The notes beneath the pieces were generated by a model, which did not search any database, had not been told where the DNA came from, and saw nothing but the letters and a program-made list of their open reading frames with translations. DNA of 64,000 nt from Gallionella sp. (GTDB lineage Bacteria; Pseudomonadota; Gammaproteobacteria; Burkholderiales; Gallionellaceae), in assembly GCA_028714075.1 (NCBI GenBank), contig JAQTMZ010000004.1, forward strand, positions 62,001 to 126,000, written 5' to 3'. The translations under genes were made by a program, and so were the position numbers. Positions 20,704 through 30,376 of this stretch are shown here, in pieces. Every line of letters starts with the position of its first letter. Positions within the stretch are counted from its first letter, which is position 1.

Positions 20704-21940
20704 ATCTCAGTGCCTCCGCCGGTTGTGTCTTCGATGCGCGGTAGCTCGGGTAGAGGGTCGCCAGCAGGCTGATCACGAAGGATATGCCGGTCACCAGCAT
20801 GACTTCGTGGTAGCGCAGGTCGGATGGCAGTTCGCTGATGTAATACACATCCTTGGCGAGAAATTGCACGCCGAACAGGTGCTCGATGAACGGCACGACT
20901 ACATCCAGGTTGAGCGACAGCGCAATGCCGCCGATGCTGCCGAGCAGCGTGCCGACCAGGCCGATAATCACGCCCTGCACGATGAAAATTTTCATGATGC
21001 TGCGCGGCGAAGCGCCGAGGGTGCGCAGGATCGCGATGTCGGCCTGCTTGTCGGTGACCGCCATCACCAGCGTGGAAACGATATTGAATGCGGCCACCGC
21101 GACGATCAGTGACAGGATGATGAACATCATTTTCTTTTCCATCTGCACCGCGCGGAAATAGTTGCTGTTCTGGTGCGTCCAGTCGTTGGCATACAACTCG
21201 GGCGGCAATTGGCCTTGCAGTTCGCGCGCCACGCGCGGGGCGAGATCGATGTCGCGCAACTTGGCGCTGATACCGGTTACCGCATCGCCGAGCTGGAACA
21301 GTTTCTGCGCATCGTCGAGATGGATCAGCGCGAGGCTGTTGTCGTAGGGAGCCATGCCGATTTCAAAGATACCCGCCACACGGAATTGCTTGAGGCGCGG
21401 CATCATGCCTGCCGGAGTGATTTGCCCCTGCGGGGCGATCAGCATGATCTTGTCCTTGAGCTTGACGCCGAGCGCGCGCGCCAGGTCTGAACCGATCACG
21501 ATGGTAAATTCCCCGCCGCGCAGGTCGCTTAATGCACCCGCTTTCACCTTGCCGGAAAGCTCGGTAATGGCGGTTTCCTGCGCCGGATCGATGCCGCGCA
21601 CCATCACCCCCTGCACGACTTGCCCGAACGACAGCATGCCTTGCCCGGCTATATAGGGCGCTGCGGCGGAGACTTGCGGGTGTTGCGCAACCTTGCCCAG
21701 AACGGCTTGCCAGTCATGCATCCGCCCGCCGTCTGCGACCACCTCCAGATGCGGCGAAGCGCCCAGCATGCGTGCGCGGATTTCTTTCTGGAAGCCATTC
21801 ATCACCGACAGCACCACGATCAGCGCCATCACGCCCAGCGCCATGCCCAGCATGGAGATCAGCGTGATGAACGAGATGAAGTGGTTGCGGCGCTTGGCGC
21901 GCGTGTAGCGCAGCCCGATGAACAGTTCGTATGGTTGCAA
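20696..21940 (-). CDS. lolC: Lipoprotein-releasing ABC transporter permease LolC/LolE
   Basis: Integral membrane subunit of the LolCDE lipoprotein exporter. The first helix follows [22 protein letters not shown], the classic N-terminus. A large periplasmic domain follows, then three C-terminal helices in an FtsX-type domain ([22 protein letters not shown]). About 414 residues. Neither in-frame start is ATG: TTG at 21940 gives the family N-terminus and TTG at 21985 would add 15 residues, and neither has a clear Shine-Dalgarno. Only one permease gene is present, so the complex may be a homodimeric LolC/E (LolF-like) form. Confidence 0.9.
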   Translation of the reverse strand: MQPYELFIGLRYTRAKRRNHFISFITLISMLGMALGVMALIVVLSVMNGFQKEIRARMLGASPHLEVVADGGRMHDWQAVLGKVAQHPQVSAAAPYIAGQGMLSFGQVVQGVMVRGIDPAQETAITELSGKVKAGALSDLRGGEFTIVIGSDLARALGVKLKDKIMLIAPQGQITPAGMMPRLKQFRVAGIFEIGMAPYDNSLALIHLDDAQKLFQLGDAVTGISAKLRDIDLAPRVARELQGQLPPELYANDWTHQNSNYFRAVQMEKKMMFIILSLIVAVAAFNIVSTLVMAVTDKQADIAILRTLGASPRSIMKIFIVQGVIIGLVGTLLGSIGGIALSLNLDVVVPFIEHLFGVQFLAKDVYYISELPSDLRYHEVMLVTGISFVISLLATLYPSYRASKTQPAEALRYE

Positions 21941-22029
21941 GATTAAGGTTGCCGATGTGATGTGACGGGCGTTAGTGTGCCACAAGCGCGCCGGCTATGA
22001 CAGTGCGTGAAGGTGATAAACTCGCTGCC

Positions 22030-23049
22030 ATGAAAAGCGTCCATCTGGTCATCACCGATTTATTCCTGCCGAAAGAATTTGCCTCCGGGGTATGCGCGGA
22101 TTTGCGTTTGCCTGCGCTGGAAAAGATGCTGGCGCGGGGTGCTTCGCCAGGCTCGGCACGAACGGATGTATCGGGATTGGCGCCGGAAAGCCATCTGTGC
22201 GAATTATTTGGCGTGCCGTGCCGGGCAGGTGCGCCGATTGCGCCTGTTTCCGCCGCTTTTGACGGGCTTGGCGCGGGCTGCTGGTTGCGCGCCGATCCGG
22301 TGCATTTGCGCTTGCAGCGCGAGCAGTTGGTGCTGTTGCCGAATGTGGCGATCAGCGCGGACGAGGCCGCACAAATGTGTGCCAGCCTGAACCGGCATTT
22401 TGCCGGGCAGGGCATGGAATTCTTTGCGCCCCATCCGCAGCGCTGGTACATGAGGCTTGAGCAATTACCGGACATTGAGACAGTGCCGTTGTCGCAGGCT
22501 GCCGGGCGCAACGTGCATGACTTGTTGCCCAAGGGCGTCGAGGCGCTGCGCTGGCATCAGTTGTTCAACGAAATCCAGATGCTGCTGTTTGCCCATCCCG
22601 CGAATGAAGCCCGCGAAGCGCGCGGTGAGCTGCCGGTCAACAGCGTATGGTTGTGGGGCGGCGGCACCGCAAATACACCGCTACAGAAGAATTACCAGAG
22701 TATGAGCGCGGATGAAGCGCTGCCGGAAATGTTTGCGGCTGCCGCGGGTATTCCGTTTGCCGGGTGGCCCGTGCAATGGAGCGATAGCAACGGCGAACAA
22801 TTGCTGGTCTGGAACGGATTGCGCCGAGCCTTGCAGCGCGGTGATCTGGCCGCCTGGCGCGATGTTTTGCAGGGCTTTGAAACAGGCTATGCGCAACCTT
22901 TGTGGCAGGCATTGCGTTCGGGAAAAATCGCGCAGTTGCGCATGGATGTTCTGGGCGGAGATAACATTCGGCAGATATTGTTGACCCGTGCCGACACATG
23001 GGCATTCTGGAGGCGCACCAAGTCGCTTGCCCAATACTCGATGGTATAA
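22030..23049 (+). CDS. RpfE-type / phosphoglycerate-mutase-like conserved protein
   Basis: A 339-residue cytoplasmic protein of a family called RpfE-type regulatory protein or phosphoglycerate mutase-like in beta- and gammaproteobacteria. The characteristic stretches are WLRADPVHLRLQREQLVLL and VNSVWLWGGGTANTPLQKNY. Start MKSVHLVITDLFLP (22030) is chosen over an upstream in-frame start (21997). In related genomes it lies beside recJ and lolCD. Here lolCD is divergent and recJ is not seen. I cannot identify catalytic residues, and its biochemical function is not established to my knowledge. Confidence 0.75.
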   Translation: MKSVHLVITDLFLPKEFASGVCADLRLPALEKMLARGASPGSARTDVSGLAPESHLCELFGVPCRAGAPIAPVSAAFDGLGAGCWLRADPVHLRLQREQLVLLPNVAISADEAAQMCASLNRHFAGQGMEFFAPHPQRWYMRLEQLPDIETVPLSQAAGRNVHDLLPKGVEALRWHQLFNEIQMLLFAHPANEAREARGELPVNSVWLWGGGTANTPLQKNYQSMSADEALPEMFAAAAGIPFAGWPVQWSDSNGEQLLVWNGLRRALQRGDLAAWRDVLQGFETGYAQPLWQALRSGKIAQLRMDVLGGDNIRQILLTRADTWAFWRRTKSLAQYSMV

Positions 23050-23080
23050 AATGCCGCTATTCGAACATTAAGGGATAAAT

Positions 23081-24613
23081 ATGTCTTTTTGGAATACCGC
23101 CATTCAGTTTTTCTGGCGCGAAGAATCTTTACCGGTGTTGATCATCGCGCTGCTTCTGGCGTTCCTGCTGGTGCATTTTCTCAAAGAGGAGCGCAAGAGC
23201 ATCATCAATACGCTCGGCCTGTTTTTTGCCTGCTTGCTCGGGCAGTTTGTCAGCGGCCTGATCCACGCGTTCCAGTTTTCCACCGCAGCCGGCGTATTGC
23301 ACGAAGTCTTCATCATCGGTTCGGGAATTGCGTTGATTCGCTTGAGCGGATTGCTGGTGTTCCGCATCGCGCTGCCACGGGCACGCATGACCACGCCGCG
23401 CATCGCCGAGGATATTTCCGTCATCATCGCTTACCTCGTGTGGGGTCTGGTGCGGTTGCGTTACGCCGGATTGGATCTGGGCAGCATCGTGGCGACTTCG
23501 GCGATGATTACCGCCGTGGTGGCATTTGCCATGCAGGACACGCTGGGTAATATTCTCGGCGGTCTGGCCCTGCAACTGGACAACTCCATCGAGATCGGCG
23601 ACTGGATCAAGGTGGACGATATTTCCGGGCGCGTGGTGGATATCCGCTGGCGCTCCACGCTGGTGGAAACGCGCAACTGGGAAACTGTGGTGTTTCCCAA
23701 CAGCCAGTTGATGAAAAATAAATTTCTGGTACTGGGGCGGCGCACCGATCAGCCGGTGCAGTGGCGGCGCTGGGTGTGGTTCAATGTCAGCCTGAAAACC
23801 ACGCCGACCAAGGTGGTCAGTGCGGTGGAGAATGCTATCTGGCAGGCGGATATCAATAACGTCGCCAAGAGCCCGGCGCCGAGTTGCGTGCTGATGGAAA
23901 TGGACAAGGGTTGTGCGCGCTATGCGTTGCGCTACTGGCTGACCGATCTGGCGGTGGATGACCCGACCGACGCGGCAGTGCGCTGGCATGTGTATACCGC
24001 GCTGGAACGGGCCGGCATCAAGCTTGCCGTCGAAGAGCACAACGTCCATTACGTCAAGGAAAGCGAAAAGTACGAAGAAGCGGTGCATCAACGCGAGACG
24101 CTGCAACGCATCAAGACGCTCAAGCGCGTCGAATTGTTTGCGCAACTGACCGAGGATGAATTGCGCAAGATGGCCGAAAAACTGAAATACGCGCCGTTTG
24201 CCAAGGGCAACGTGATCGCCAGGCAAGGCACGCCGGCGCAGCACTGGCTGTTCATCATCATCAACGGCGAGGCAGAAGTTTATATCGAGGCGCCGAACGG
24301 GGAGAAGCGCGGCCTGAGCGTGCTGTCCAAGGGTGATTTCTTCGGCGAGATGAGCCTGATGACCGGTTCGCCGCGCGTGGCTTCGGTTATCGCCAAGACC
24401 GACGTGGAATGCTACCGTCTCGACAAGGAGGCATTTGAAGAAATATTGCTGGCGCGCCCCGCTATAGCCGAAGAGGTGTCGCATATATTGGTAGGCCGCC
24501 GTGCGCAGCTCGACAGCGCGCTGCAAAACCTGGATGCGGAAACCTTGCATAAGGAAATCCACCAGCAGCACAGTGAAATTTTGGCGACCATCAAGCGGTT
24601 TTTCGGGCTGTAA
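23081..24613 (+). CDS. MscS-family channel with C-terminal cyclic nucleotide-binding domain
   Basis: A 510-residue inner-membrane channel. About four N-terminal hydrophobic segments (residues 15-150) are followed by the MscS pore-beta core AMQDTLGNILGGLALQLDNS and IEIGDWIKVDDISGRVVDI. After a cytoplasmic cage comes a cyclic nucleotide-binding domain (about 350-470) with its phosphate-binding cassette FFGEMSLMTGSPRVASV, in which the key Glu and Arg are both present. This architecture matches bacterial cyclic-nucleotide-gated channels of the MscS superfamily, some of which open with cAMP and lack a mechanosensitive response. A ligand and ion cannot be named from sequence. Confidence 0.88.
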   Translation: MSFWNTAIQFFWREESLPVLIIALLLAFLLVHFLKEERKSIINTLGLFFACLLGQFVSGLIHAFQFSTAAGVLHEVFIIGSGIALIRLSGLLVFRIALPRARMTTPRIAEDISVIIAYLVWGLVRLRYAGLDLGSIVATSAMITAVVAFAMQDTLGNILGGLALQLDNSIEIGDWIKVDDISGRVVDIRWRSTLVETRNWETVVFPNSQLMKNKFLVLGRRTDQPVQWRRWVWFNVSLKTTPTKVVSAVENAIWQADINNVAKSPAPSCVLMEMDKGCARYALRYWLTDLAVDDPTDAAVRWHVYTALERAGIKLAVEEHNVHYVKESEKYEEAVHQRETLQRIKTLKRVELFAQLTEDELRKMAEKLKYAPFAKGNVIARQGTPAQHWLFIIINGEAEVYIEAPNGEKRGLSVLSKGDFFGEMSLMTGSPRVASVIAKTDVECYRLDKEAFEEILLARPAIAEEVSHILVGRRAQLDSALQNLDAETLHKEIHQQHSEILATIKRFFGL

Positions 24614-24662
24614 CAGGCTTTCAATCGTGTATCATTGCGCCGTGTATTAGCAGGGGAAAATT

Positions 24663-25631
24663 ATGAAAGTATCGTTTCTGGATTTTGAAAGCCCCATCGC
24701 CGAGCTGGAAGAGAAAATCGAGCAGCTGCGCTATGTGCAGGATGATTCCGCGCTCGATATTGCCGATGAAATTACGCGCCTGTCCAAGAAGAGCGAAGCG
24801 CTGACCAAGGATGTTTATGCCAAGCTCACGCCCTGGCAAATCTCGCAGGTGTCGCGCCACCCGCAACGCCCTTATACGCTGGATTACATCGAGCATCTAT
24901 TCACCGACTTTGAGGAGCTGCACGGTGACCGCGTATATGCCGACGACAAGGCCATCATCTGCGGTTTGGCGCGTTTTAACGGGCAAAGCGTGATGGTGAT
25001 CGGCCACCAAAAAGGCCGCGACACCAAGGAAAAAATCATACGCAATTTCGGTATGCCGCGCCCCGAAGGCTACCGCAAGGCGATGCGCCTGATGCGGATG
25101 GCGGAAAAATTCGGCATCCCCATCATGACCTTTATCGATACGCCCGGCGCCTATCCAGGCGTCGGTGCGGAAGAGCGCGGCCAGTCCGAAGCGATCGGGC
25201 GCAACCTGTACGAGATGACCGAATTGCGCGTGCCGATCATCTGCACCGTGATCGGCGAGGGCGGCTCCGGCGGCGCGCTGGCGATTGCGGTGGGCGACGT
25301 GTTGCTGATGCTGCAATACAGCACTTATTCGGTGATCTCGCCGGAAGGCTGCGCTTCGATCCTGTGGAAGAGCGCGGAAAAAGCGCCGGATGCCGCAGAG
25401 ACTTTGGGCATTACCGCGACGCGCCTGAAAACCTTGGGGCTGATAGATAAAATCATCAGCGAGCCGCTGGGCGGCGCGCATCGCGATTATGCGATGACCA
25501 TGCAGAACGTTAAAAAAGCGCTGCAAGAGGCGCTGAAAACCGCCCAGAGCAAACCAACGGCCAGCTTGTTGCAGGATCGTTTCAACCGCCTGATGAGTTA
25601 TGGCAAGTTCAAGGAAGCCAAACTCAGCTAA
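24663..25631 (+). CDS. accA: Acetyl-CoA carboxylase carboxyltransferase alpha subunit
   Basis: With AccD it transfers CO2 from biotin to acetyl-CoA, the first committed step of fatty acid synthesis. The 322-residue length is standard. Motifs: N-terminal [19 protein letters not shown], CoA-site [20 protein letters not shown] and [14 protein letters not shown]. The end overlaps the tilS start by 32 nt, in another frame, so the two are probably translationally coupled. Confidence 0.97.
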   Translation: MKVSFLDFESPIAELEEKIEQLRYVQDDSALDIADEITRLSKKSEALTKDVYAKLTPWQISQVSRHPQRPYTLDYIEHLFTDFEELHGDRVYADDKAIICGLARFNGQSVMVIGHQKGRDTKEKIIRNFGMPRPEGYRKAMRLMRMAEKFGIPIMTFIDTPGAYPGVGAEERGQSEAIGRNLYEMTELRVPIICTVIGEGGSGGALAIAVGDVLLMLQYSTYSVISPEGCASILWKSAEKAPDAAETLGITATRLKTLGLIDKIISEPLGGAHRDYAMTMQNVKKALQEALKTAQSKPTASLLQDRFNRLMSYGKFKEAKLS

Positions 25632-27087
25632 TTTCACCGAGCGGGTCGCGGCACAGATCGCGCCGTTGCTTCCCGCGCACAGCTCAATCCTGATCGGCCT
25701 GAGCGGCGGGGTGGATTCGGTGGTGCTGCTGCATCTGCTGCACAAACTCGCCCCCCGGTTTTCCTGGCAGCTCTCCGCACTGCATGTCCATCACGGCATC
25801 AGCCCGAATGCCGATGCATGGGCGAAATTTTGCGCCGATCTCTGCGCGCGCCACCTTGTTTCCCTGCATATCGAACATGTGGACATCGCGCCGTTGCGCG
25901 CGCATGGCATCGAGGCGGCGGCGCGCAAGCTGCGCCATGCGGCGTTTGCCGGGCAGGACTGCGATTTTGTGGCACTGGCGCACCATGCCGACGATCAGGC
26001 GGAAACCCTGCTGCTGCAACTGTTGCGCGGCGCGGGGACACGCGGCGCGAGCGCCATGCCTGTCCTGAGCATGTCGAAGCGGCCTGTCCCGAGCCTCCTG
26101 AGGTATCGAAGGGCGGAGCGGCCGTTGCCGGCCGGGCGCACGGCAGCCCCCAATTTTGTGCGCCCGCTATTGCACTGCTCGCGGCAGGAAATTCTCGACT
26201 ATGCCGCAGCGCATCAGTTGCACTGGATCGAGGATGAAAGCAACGCCGACGACAGCTATCCGCGCAACTTTTTGCGGCATCGGGTGATGCCGTTGCTGAA
26301 TGAAAAATTTCCCGCTTGCCGCAACACCCTGGCGCGCAGCGCGCAGCATTTCGCCGAGGCAAGTGAACTGCTCGATGACCTGGCGCGACTGGATGCCTAT
26401 GATTTGCTCCCCTCTCCCGCTTGCGGGGGAGGGGCTGGGGGAGAGGGCGGCGAGTCATGCTTGGAAGTATCGCGCCTGCAATCCCTCTCCCAACCCCGTG
26501 CAAAGAATCTGCTGCGCTATTTTTTGTACAGCAGCGGGGCACCGATGCCGCAAGCCGTGCAACTGGACGATATGCTGCAACAATTATGCAACGCGCGGCG
26601 AGATGCGGCGGTATGTATCGGATATGGCGGTGGCGACTGGCAGGTGCGCCGCTATCGGGGCAGGGTGTATGCGCTGCGCGCACCGGGCGGCTTCGACCGG
26701 AACCTTATCTTGTCGTGGCAGGGCGAGGCGGAGCTGGACTGGCCTGCGTTGAATATGCGACTGCGCTTCGATCCCACACAAGCATCCGGCATCAGCCTGA
26801 AAAAATTGCAGCGCGCGCCGGTAACACTGCGCCTGCGGCGCGGCGGCGAAACCCTGCGCCCCCACCCGAATGCCGCGACGCGCACCCTGAAGAACCTGCT
26901 GCAAGAACAGCATATCCCGCCCTGGCAACGCGACCGCCTGCCGCTGCTGTATTGCGGCGAAGAGCTGGTGTGCGTGCCGGGTGTGGCGGTTGCGGCGGAG
27001 TATCAGGCTGCGGCGCAAGAGGAGGGAGTGCAGTTATCGGTAACTGACTACAACAGCCATGCCCCGTTGATAACGGGAACGAATTGA
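25600..27087 (+). CDS. tilS: tRNA(Ile)-lysidine synthase
   Basis: Modifies C34 of tRNA-Ile(CAU) to lysidine so it reads AUA, an essential step in most bacteria. The PP-loop [15 protein letters not shown] is near residue 33, and the catalytic domain continues through [23 protein letters not shown]-terminal domains carry RFDPT and the [22 protein letters not shown] signature. It is 495 residues, longer than the usual 430-460, because of two repeat-coded insertions: about residues 153-184 ([20 protein letters not shown]) and about 270-285 ([17 protein letters not shown]). The ATG at 25600 lies within accA. The infC AUA start makes AUA decoding in this organism of extra interest. Confidence 0.93.
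   Translation: MASSRKPNSANFTERVAAQIAPLLPAHSSILIGLSGGVDSVVLLHLLHKLAPRFSWQLSALHVHHGISPNADAWAKFCADLCARHLVSLHIEHVDIAPLRAHGIEAAARKLRHAAFAGQDCDFVALAHHADDQAETLLLQLLRGAGTRGASAMPVLSMSKRPVPSLLRYRRAERPLPAGRTAAPNFVRPLLHCSRQEILDYAAAHQLHWIEDESNADDSYPRNFLRHRVMPLLNEKFPACRNTLARSAQHFAEASELLDDLARLDAYDLLPSPACGGGAGGEGGESCLEVSRLQSLSQPRAKNLLRYFLYSSGAPMPQAVQLDDMLQQLCNARRDAAVCIGYGGGDWQVRRYRGRVYALRAPGGFDRNLILSWQGEAELDWPALNMRLRFDPTQASGISLKKLQRAPVTLRLRRGGETLRPHPNAATRTLKNLLQEQHIPPWQRDRLPLLYCGEELVCVPGVAVAAEYQAAAQEEGVQLSVTDYNSHAPLITGTN
26056..26118. repeat. CCTGTCC(C/T)GAGC-family repeat inside tilS
   Basis: Two degenerate tandem units of a CCTGTCCTGAGC-CTGTCGAAG-type repeat (26059-26082 and 26083-26112). A third copy is intergenic at 60555-60577 (CCTGTCCTGAGCCTGTCGAA). 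The tilS frame stays open. Confidence 0.75.
26409..26446. repeat. Palindromic repeat (CTCTCCCGC/GCGGG family) inside tilS
   Basis: CCCCTCTCCCGC, TT, GCGGGGGAGGGG (26409-26434), followed by CTGGGGGAGAGGG. It is the same family as in glnE and pheT and is read in frame. Confidence 0.8.
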
Positions 27088-27333
27088 AGCGACCAGCTTT
27101 TTTCCAGCCGGACTTCGTTGAGGGACTGCTTTCGGGCGATGATTTCAGTAGCTCCAAGGGCAGCACAGTGTGTCAAAAGGAGAACTTTAACCACCTCCGA
27201 ATGGCGGGCTTATCACTCGGGAAGAGGAAAAACTGGTAGCATGAAACCAACCCGCAGGCAGGCGATTAGGCCAATGAGTTAACCATGCCAATTAGCCGAT
27301 ACATAAAATACCTATAATCAGAAATGGTGCGCA

Positions 27334-27723
27334 ATGCTTAAATTTATTTTAATGATGCTGCTAACCATTGCGAGCAGCAGCGCGATGGCGGAGTGGGTGA
27401 AGGTTACCGCTTCCAGCATAGGTGTCAGTGGAGATATTACCGCCTACGCCGATCCCATCATTGTTCCAAAGTATAGCGACAAGGTGAAAATGTGGGAGAT
27501 GTATGATTCCAGACGATCTCATTCGTCGAATACTTCGTCTAAAAAACGCGTTGAATACGACTGCCTGAAAGGGCAAGCCCGACAACTTCAAGCCGCCTAC
27601 TACTCTGAAGGTATGGGTAAAGGTGCCGTACTTATGAGCGTTCCCGACCCAGGCCAATGGGAACCAGTTTTACCTGGCACGGTAAACAAAGAGATGTGGA
27701 AATTTGCCTGTAAGAACCGATAA
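27334..27723 (+). CDS. Secreted Surface-adhesin-E-like protein, copy 1
   Basis: A 129-residue protein with a cleavable signal peptide (MLKFILMMLLTIASSSAMAE, cut after AMA). The mature part has the pattern of the Surface-adhesin E fold: W-x-K/V near the start, AYADP, V-x-MWEMYD, an EYDC cysteine, MGKGAV, WEPVLPGTVNKEMWKFAC. The two cysteines probably pair in the periplasm. Haemophilus protein E binds host proteins, but many environmental bacteria have these domains with unknown roles. A second, diverged copy follows 27 nt later. Confidence 0.7.
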   Translation: MLKFILMMLLTIASSSAMAEWVKVTASSIGVSGDITAYADPIIVPKYSDKVKMWEMYDSRRSHSSNTSSKKRVEYDCLKGQARQLQAAYYSEGMGKGAVLMSVPDPGQWEPVLPGTVNKEMWKFACKNR

Positions 27724-27750
27724 CTGCGGGTGATCTTCTTGCGGATTGCT

Positions 27751-28158
27751 ATGAGTAAACTTATTTTGCTGCTGCTGGCAGTTGTTGGCAGTAGCGCCTT
27801 CGCCGGGACGTGGATTAAAGCGGAGGAGTGGGTCAAGTTGGACATCACCTCGGATTACTTTGTTGTTTATGCCGACCCTACCTCCATAATCAGATCCGGC
27901 AACAAGGTGCAAATGCGCTCGCTGATTGACCACAAGACACCTTTGTCGAAAGCCGGCAAGACTTTTATTTCAGTGAAAGCACAGCATGAATTCGATTGTG
28001 CGGGAGCACAAGTGCGCATGCTTTTTGCCTCTACACATACTGGAAGTATGGGCAGAGGTGAAAGAGTCGCCACCGATTACAAGATAGAAAACTGGGAGCC
28101 AGTCCAGCCGCTTAGCATTGCGGAGGCTCTGTGGAAAATCGCCTGCGGGAAGAAGTAG
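27751..28158 (+). CDS. Secreted Surface-adhesin-E-like protein, copy 2
   Basis: A 135-residue protein, tandem paralogue of the preceding gene. Signal peptide MSKLILLLLAVVGSSAFAG, then WVKLDITSDYFVVYADPTSI, VQMRSLIDHKT, EFDCAGAQVRML, SMGRGERV and WEPVQPLSIAEALWKIACG, aligning motif for motif with copy 1. The ATG at 27751 is chosen because it puts the signal peptide at the N-terminus; a GTG seven codons upstream is also in frame. The low similarity outside the motifs suggests an old duplication. Function unknown. Confidence 0.7.
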   Translation: MSKLILLLLAVVGSSAFAGTWIKAEEWVKLDITSDYFVVYADPTSIIRSGNKVQMRSLIDHKTPLSKAGKTFISVKAQHEFDCAGAQVRMLFASTHTGSMGRGERVATDYKIENWEPVQPLSIAEALWKIACGKK

Positions 28159-28550
28159 GCGCCGGTGAATTTGCTGCCAGCCATTCTTGCGCTGGCTTTG
28201 TCTTTCCCCGCAACAAGGCAGCCCAGCCGGTTGCTGGTCGTGAGTAGATATTGCCGCCACGGTTAATTGCAATCGGGCGGAACCGATATTTTTCTGGGTG
28301 TTGTTTTTGAAAGATGAGCCTTCAAAGTCGGGGCGCTGCTGCCCGATCTAGGCGTGCAAAGACTCATCGATTGTCACCTGTCTTGAGCTTGCGTGCTGGC
28401 TGGTCAAGCCGATATTCGAATTTTCAGCCTTTATGATGTTTACCTCCAAAACGGAGATCATTTATCGGCGTAAGGTTAATACTTTTTAGAGTACCTGAAC
28501 GCAAGCGCGAAGCTTGACTAACTAGATGCGCCATGCGAAGGTTCGGCATC
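28159..28550. other. 392-bp intergenic region
   Basis: No coding gene is supported. It holds only small hairpins (for example CAAGCGCGAAGCTTG near 28503) and GAAGG at 28537-28541, the ribosome-binding site of the next gene. Base composition is more AT-rich than in the flanking genes. Confidence 0.5.
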
Positions 28551-29411
28551 ATGGAAACCAATATCAATATTGCCGAACTGGTGAAAGGGGTAGGCGGGCT
28601 GGTCACGCTGCCGGATGTGTTCATCCGCATCAACCAACTGGTCGAAGACCCCAACAGCAGCACAGCCGACATCGCCAAAGCGGTGAGCCGGGACCCTTCG
28701 TTTACCGTGCGCCTGTTGCGGGTGGCCAATAGCCCGTTTTACGGTTTCCCCTCCAGCATCGATACCGTTTCCAAAGCCGTGTCGGTGATCGGCACCAGCC
28801 AGATCCGCAATCTGGCGCTGTCGATGTCGGTCGCAAGCACCTTTGCCGGTTTGCCCAACAATCTGGTGTCGATGGACAATTTTTGGCATCACAGTCTGTA
28901 TTGCGCATTGGTCGCGCGCATTCTGGCCAGGCAGGCGGGCAAATGCGATCCGGAAGCGTTGTTTACGGCGGGATTGCTGCACGACATCGGCGAGCTGATA
29001 ATTTTTAACCGTTTGCCGGAGCAAGCCAAGGAATCCTTGCTGCTGGTGCTGGATCAAGTGGACGATTTGCCGGTTTACCTGGCCGAACACCAGATCATCG
29101 GTTTCGATCACGCCCAGGTGGGCGGCGAACTGGCGCGCCAGTGGGGGCTGCCCCCGCTGTTGGAGGAATGCATCGCCTACCATCACTCCGTCGCCGGGGC
29201 GCAACGCTATCCGCGGGAGACTGCGCTGGTGCATCTCGCCAACATTCTTGCGCAGATGGCGGAAGTGGATACGCTGGAGCTTGATGATGTCTCGTCTATC
29301 GATCCGCTTGCCTGGAAATTAACCGGGCTTGGCGAAGATGTCATCGAGCTGGTGGTGCGCGAGGCACAGGAAGAAATTATCGAGGCCAAAAAGCTGTTTC
29401 TCGGGAATTGA
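28551..29411 (+). CDS. HDOD-domain signalling protein
   Basis: A 286-residue cytoplasmic protein made almost wholly of an HDOD domain: LVTLPDVFIRINQLVEDPNS at the N-terminus, SRDPSFTVRLLRVANSPFYG, VIGTSQIRNLALSMSV, and the HD-like GLLHDIGELIIFNRLP. HDOD proteins are degenerate HD relatives that act in signalling, motility and stress. The ATG at 28551 has GAAGG 9 nt upstream and is preferred to the ATG at 28533. cheD begins 41 nt downstream, so the pair may be cotranscribed and act together in taxis or surface behaviour. Confidence 0.88.
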   Translation: METNINIAELVKGVGGLVTLPDVFIRINQLVEDPNSSTADIAKAVSRDPSFTVRLLRVANSPFYGFPSSIDTVSKAVSVIGTSQIRNLALSMSVASTFAGLPNNLVSMDNFWHHSLYCALVARILARQAGKCDPEALFTAGLLHDIGELIIFNRLPEQAKESLLLVLDQVDDLPVYLAEHQIIGFDHAQVGGELARQWGLPPLLEECIAYHHSVAGAQRYPRETALVHLANILAQMAEVDTLELDDVSSIDPLAWKLTGLGEDVIELVVREAQEEIIEAKKLFLGN

Positions 29412-29452
29412 CCGGGAACGACCAGCGCAGCGTTTCATACAGAGCAGACATT

Positions 29453-30088
29453 ATGGCTATATCTTCCATTCCGCGCGCGCCGCTTGTTTTGCCGGGGTTC
29501 GAGCATGTTCGGCGCAACTGGAATACTACTTATGAGACTTATGCCGCGCGGCTTCTTCCCGGCGAGTATTACGTCACAATTAACGACGAGGGTGTCTATA
29601 CCACGCTGGGTTCATGCATTTCCGCCTGCATTCGTGACCGGGTTTCCGGCGTCGGCGGCATGAATCATTTCATGTTGCCCGCTTCCGCCGATGCCGACGG
29701 CTGGAAATCGACCAGCCTGAGCGCCGCGACCCGCTACGGCAATTTTGCCATGGAGCACCTGATCAACGTCATCCTGAAAAACGGCGGGCAGCGCCAGAAT
29801 CTGGAAGTCAAACTTTTCGGCGGCGGGCGTATCCTGCAAAATATGACCGATGTCGGTATGCGTAATATCAACTTTGTCCGGGACTACGTCCAGACCGAAG
29901 GACTCAAAGTGGTGGCGGAAGACGTGGGGGATATCTATCCGCGCATGGTGGTCTATTTCCCCGCCACCGGAAAAGTGCGGGTAAAACGGCTGCGTTCCCT
30001 GCACAACAACACCATTGTCGAAGAAGAAATCCGTTATATCAGCACCGTGGAAAGCAAGCCGGTGAGCGGCGAGATCGAGCTGTTTTGA
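29453..30088 (+). CDS. cheD: Chemoreceptor glutamine deamidase CheD
   Basis: Deamidates glutamines in methyl-accepting chemotaxis proteins and in some bacteria interacts with CheC. It has 211 residues from the ATG at 29453 (MAISSIPRAPLVLPGFEHV). The catalytic Cys and preceding Thr are in YTTLGSCISACI, and the His is in GVGGMNHFMLP. KLFGGGRILQNMTDVG and the C-terminal ETKPV-like ESKPVSGEIELF are also usual. No cheA, cheW, cheR, cheB or receptor gene is nearby, so it serves receptors encoded elsewhere. It follows the HDOD gene. Confidence 0.93.
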   Translation: MAISSIPRAPLVLPGFEHVRRNWNTTYETYAARLLPGEYYVTINDEGVYTTLGSCISACIRDRVSGVGGMNHFMLPASADADGWKSTSLSAATRYGNFAMEHLINVILKNGGQRQNLEVKLFGGGRILQNMTDVGMRNINFVRDYVQTEGLKVVAEDVGDIYPRMVVYFPATGKVRVKRLRSLHNNTIVEEEIRYISTVESKPVSGEIELF

Positions 30089-30118
30089 CATTGCGCCATT
30101 ACACCCCTTTAACATGAA

Positions 30119-30145
30119 AACAATCCTGAAGCTCCAGGAATTGTT
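30119..30145 (+). terminator. Hairpin downstream of cheD
   Basis: AACAATCCTG, AAGCT, CCAGGAATTGTT: a near-perfect stem with one bulge and no U-tract. It is a weak candidate terminator. Confidence 0.35.
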
Positions 30146-30191
30146 ATCATGTCCGACCTTGAATTTAATATCGCAATGAATAGGATCGCAA

Positions 30192-30362
30192 ATGGCAAAA
30201 CCAAATTACACCTTCGAGAAGCGTCAAAAAGAGATTGCCAAGAAGAAAAAGCAGGAAGAAAAGCGGCTGAAGAAAATTGCACCGCAGGGTGAGCAACCTC
30301 AGGACGGGCAACCACAGGATGACGCTCTTCCTGCGCCCGTTGATGGGACGCCTGCCGCCTGA
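30192..30362 (+). CDS. Small lysine-rich conserved protein (56 aa)
   Basis: An ATG at 30192 opens a 56-residue protein, MAKPNYTFEKRQKEIAKKKK, followed by QEEKRLKKIAPQ and an acidic/proline tail ending in TPAA. The N-terminal half is a strongly basic helix and the C-terminal half is disordered. I recall similar short proteins beginning MAKPNY-FEKRQ in many betaproteobacteria, without known function. A nucleic-acid-binding role is possible from charge alone. It ends 14 nt before the GspE-type gene. Confidence 0.7.
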   Translation: MAKPNYTFEKRQKEIAKKKKQEEKRLKKIAPQGEQPQDGQPQDDALPAPVDGTPAA

Positions 30363-30376
30363 CTCCCTCCGCTCAT

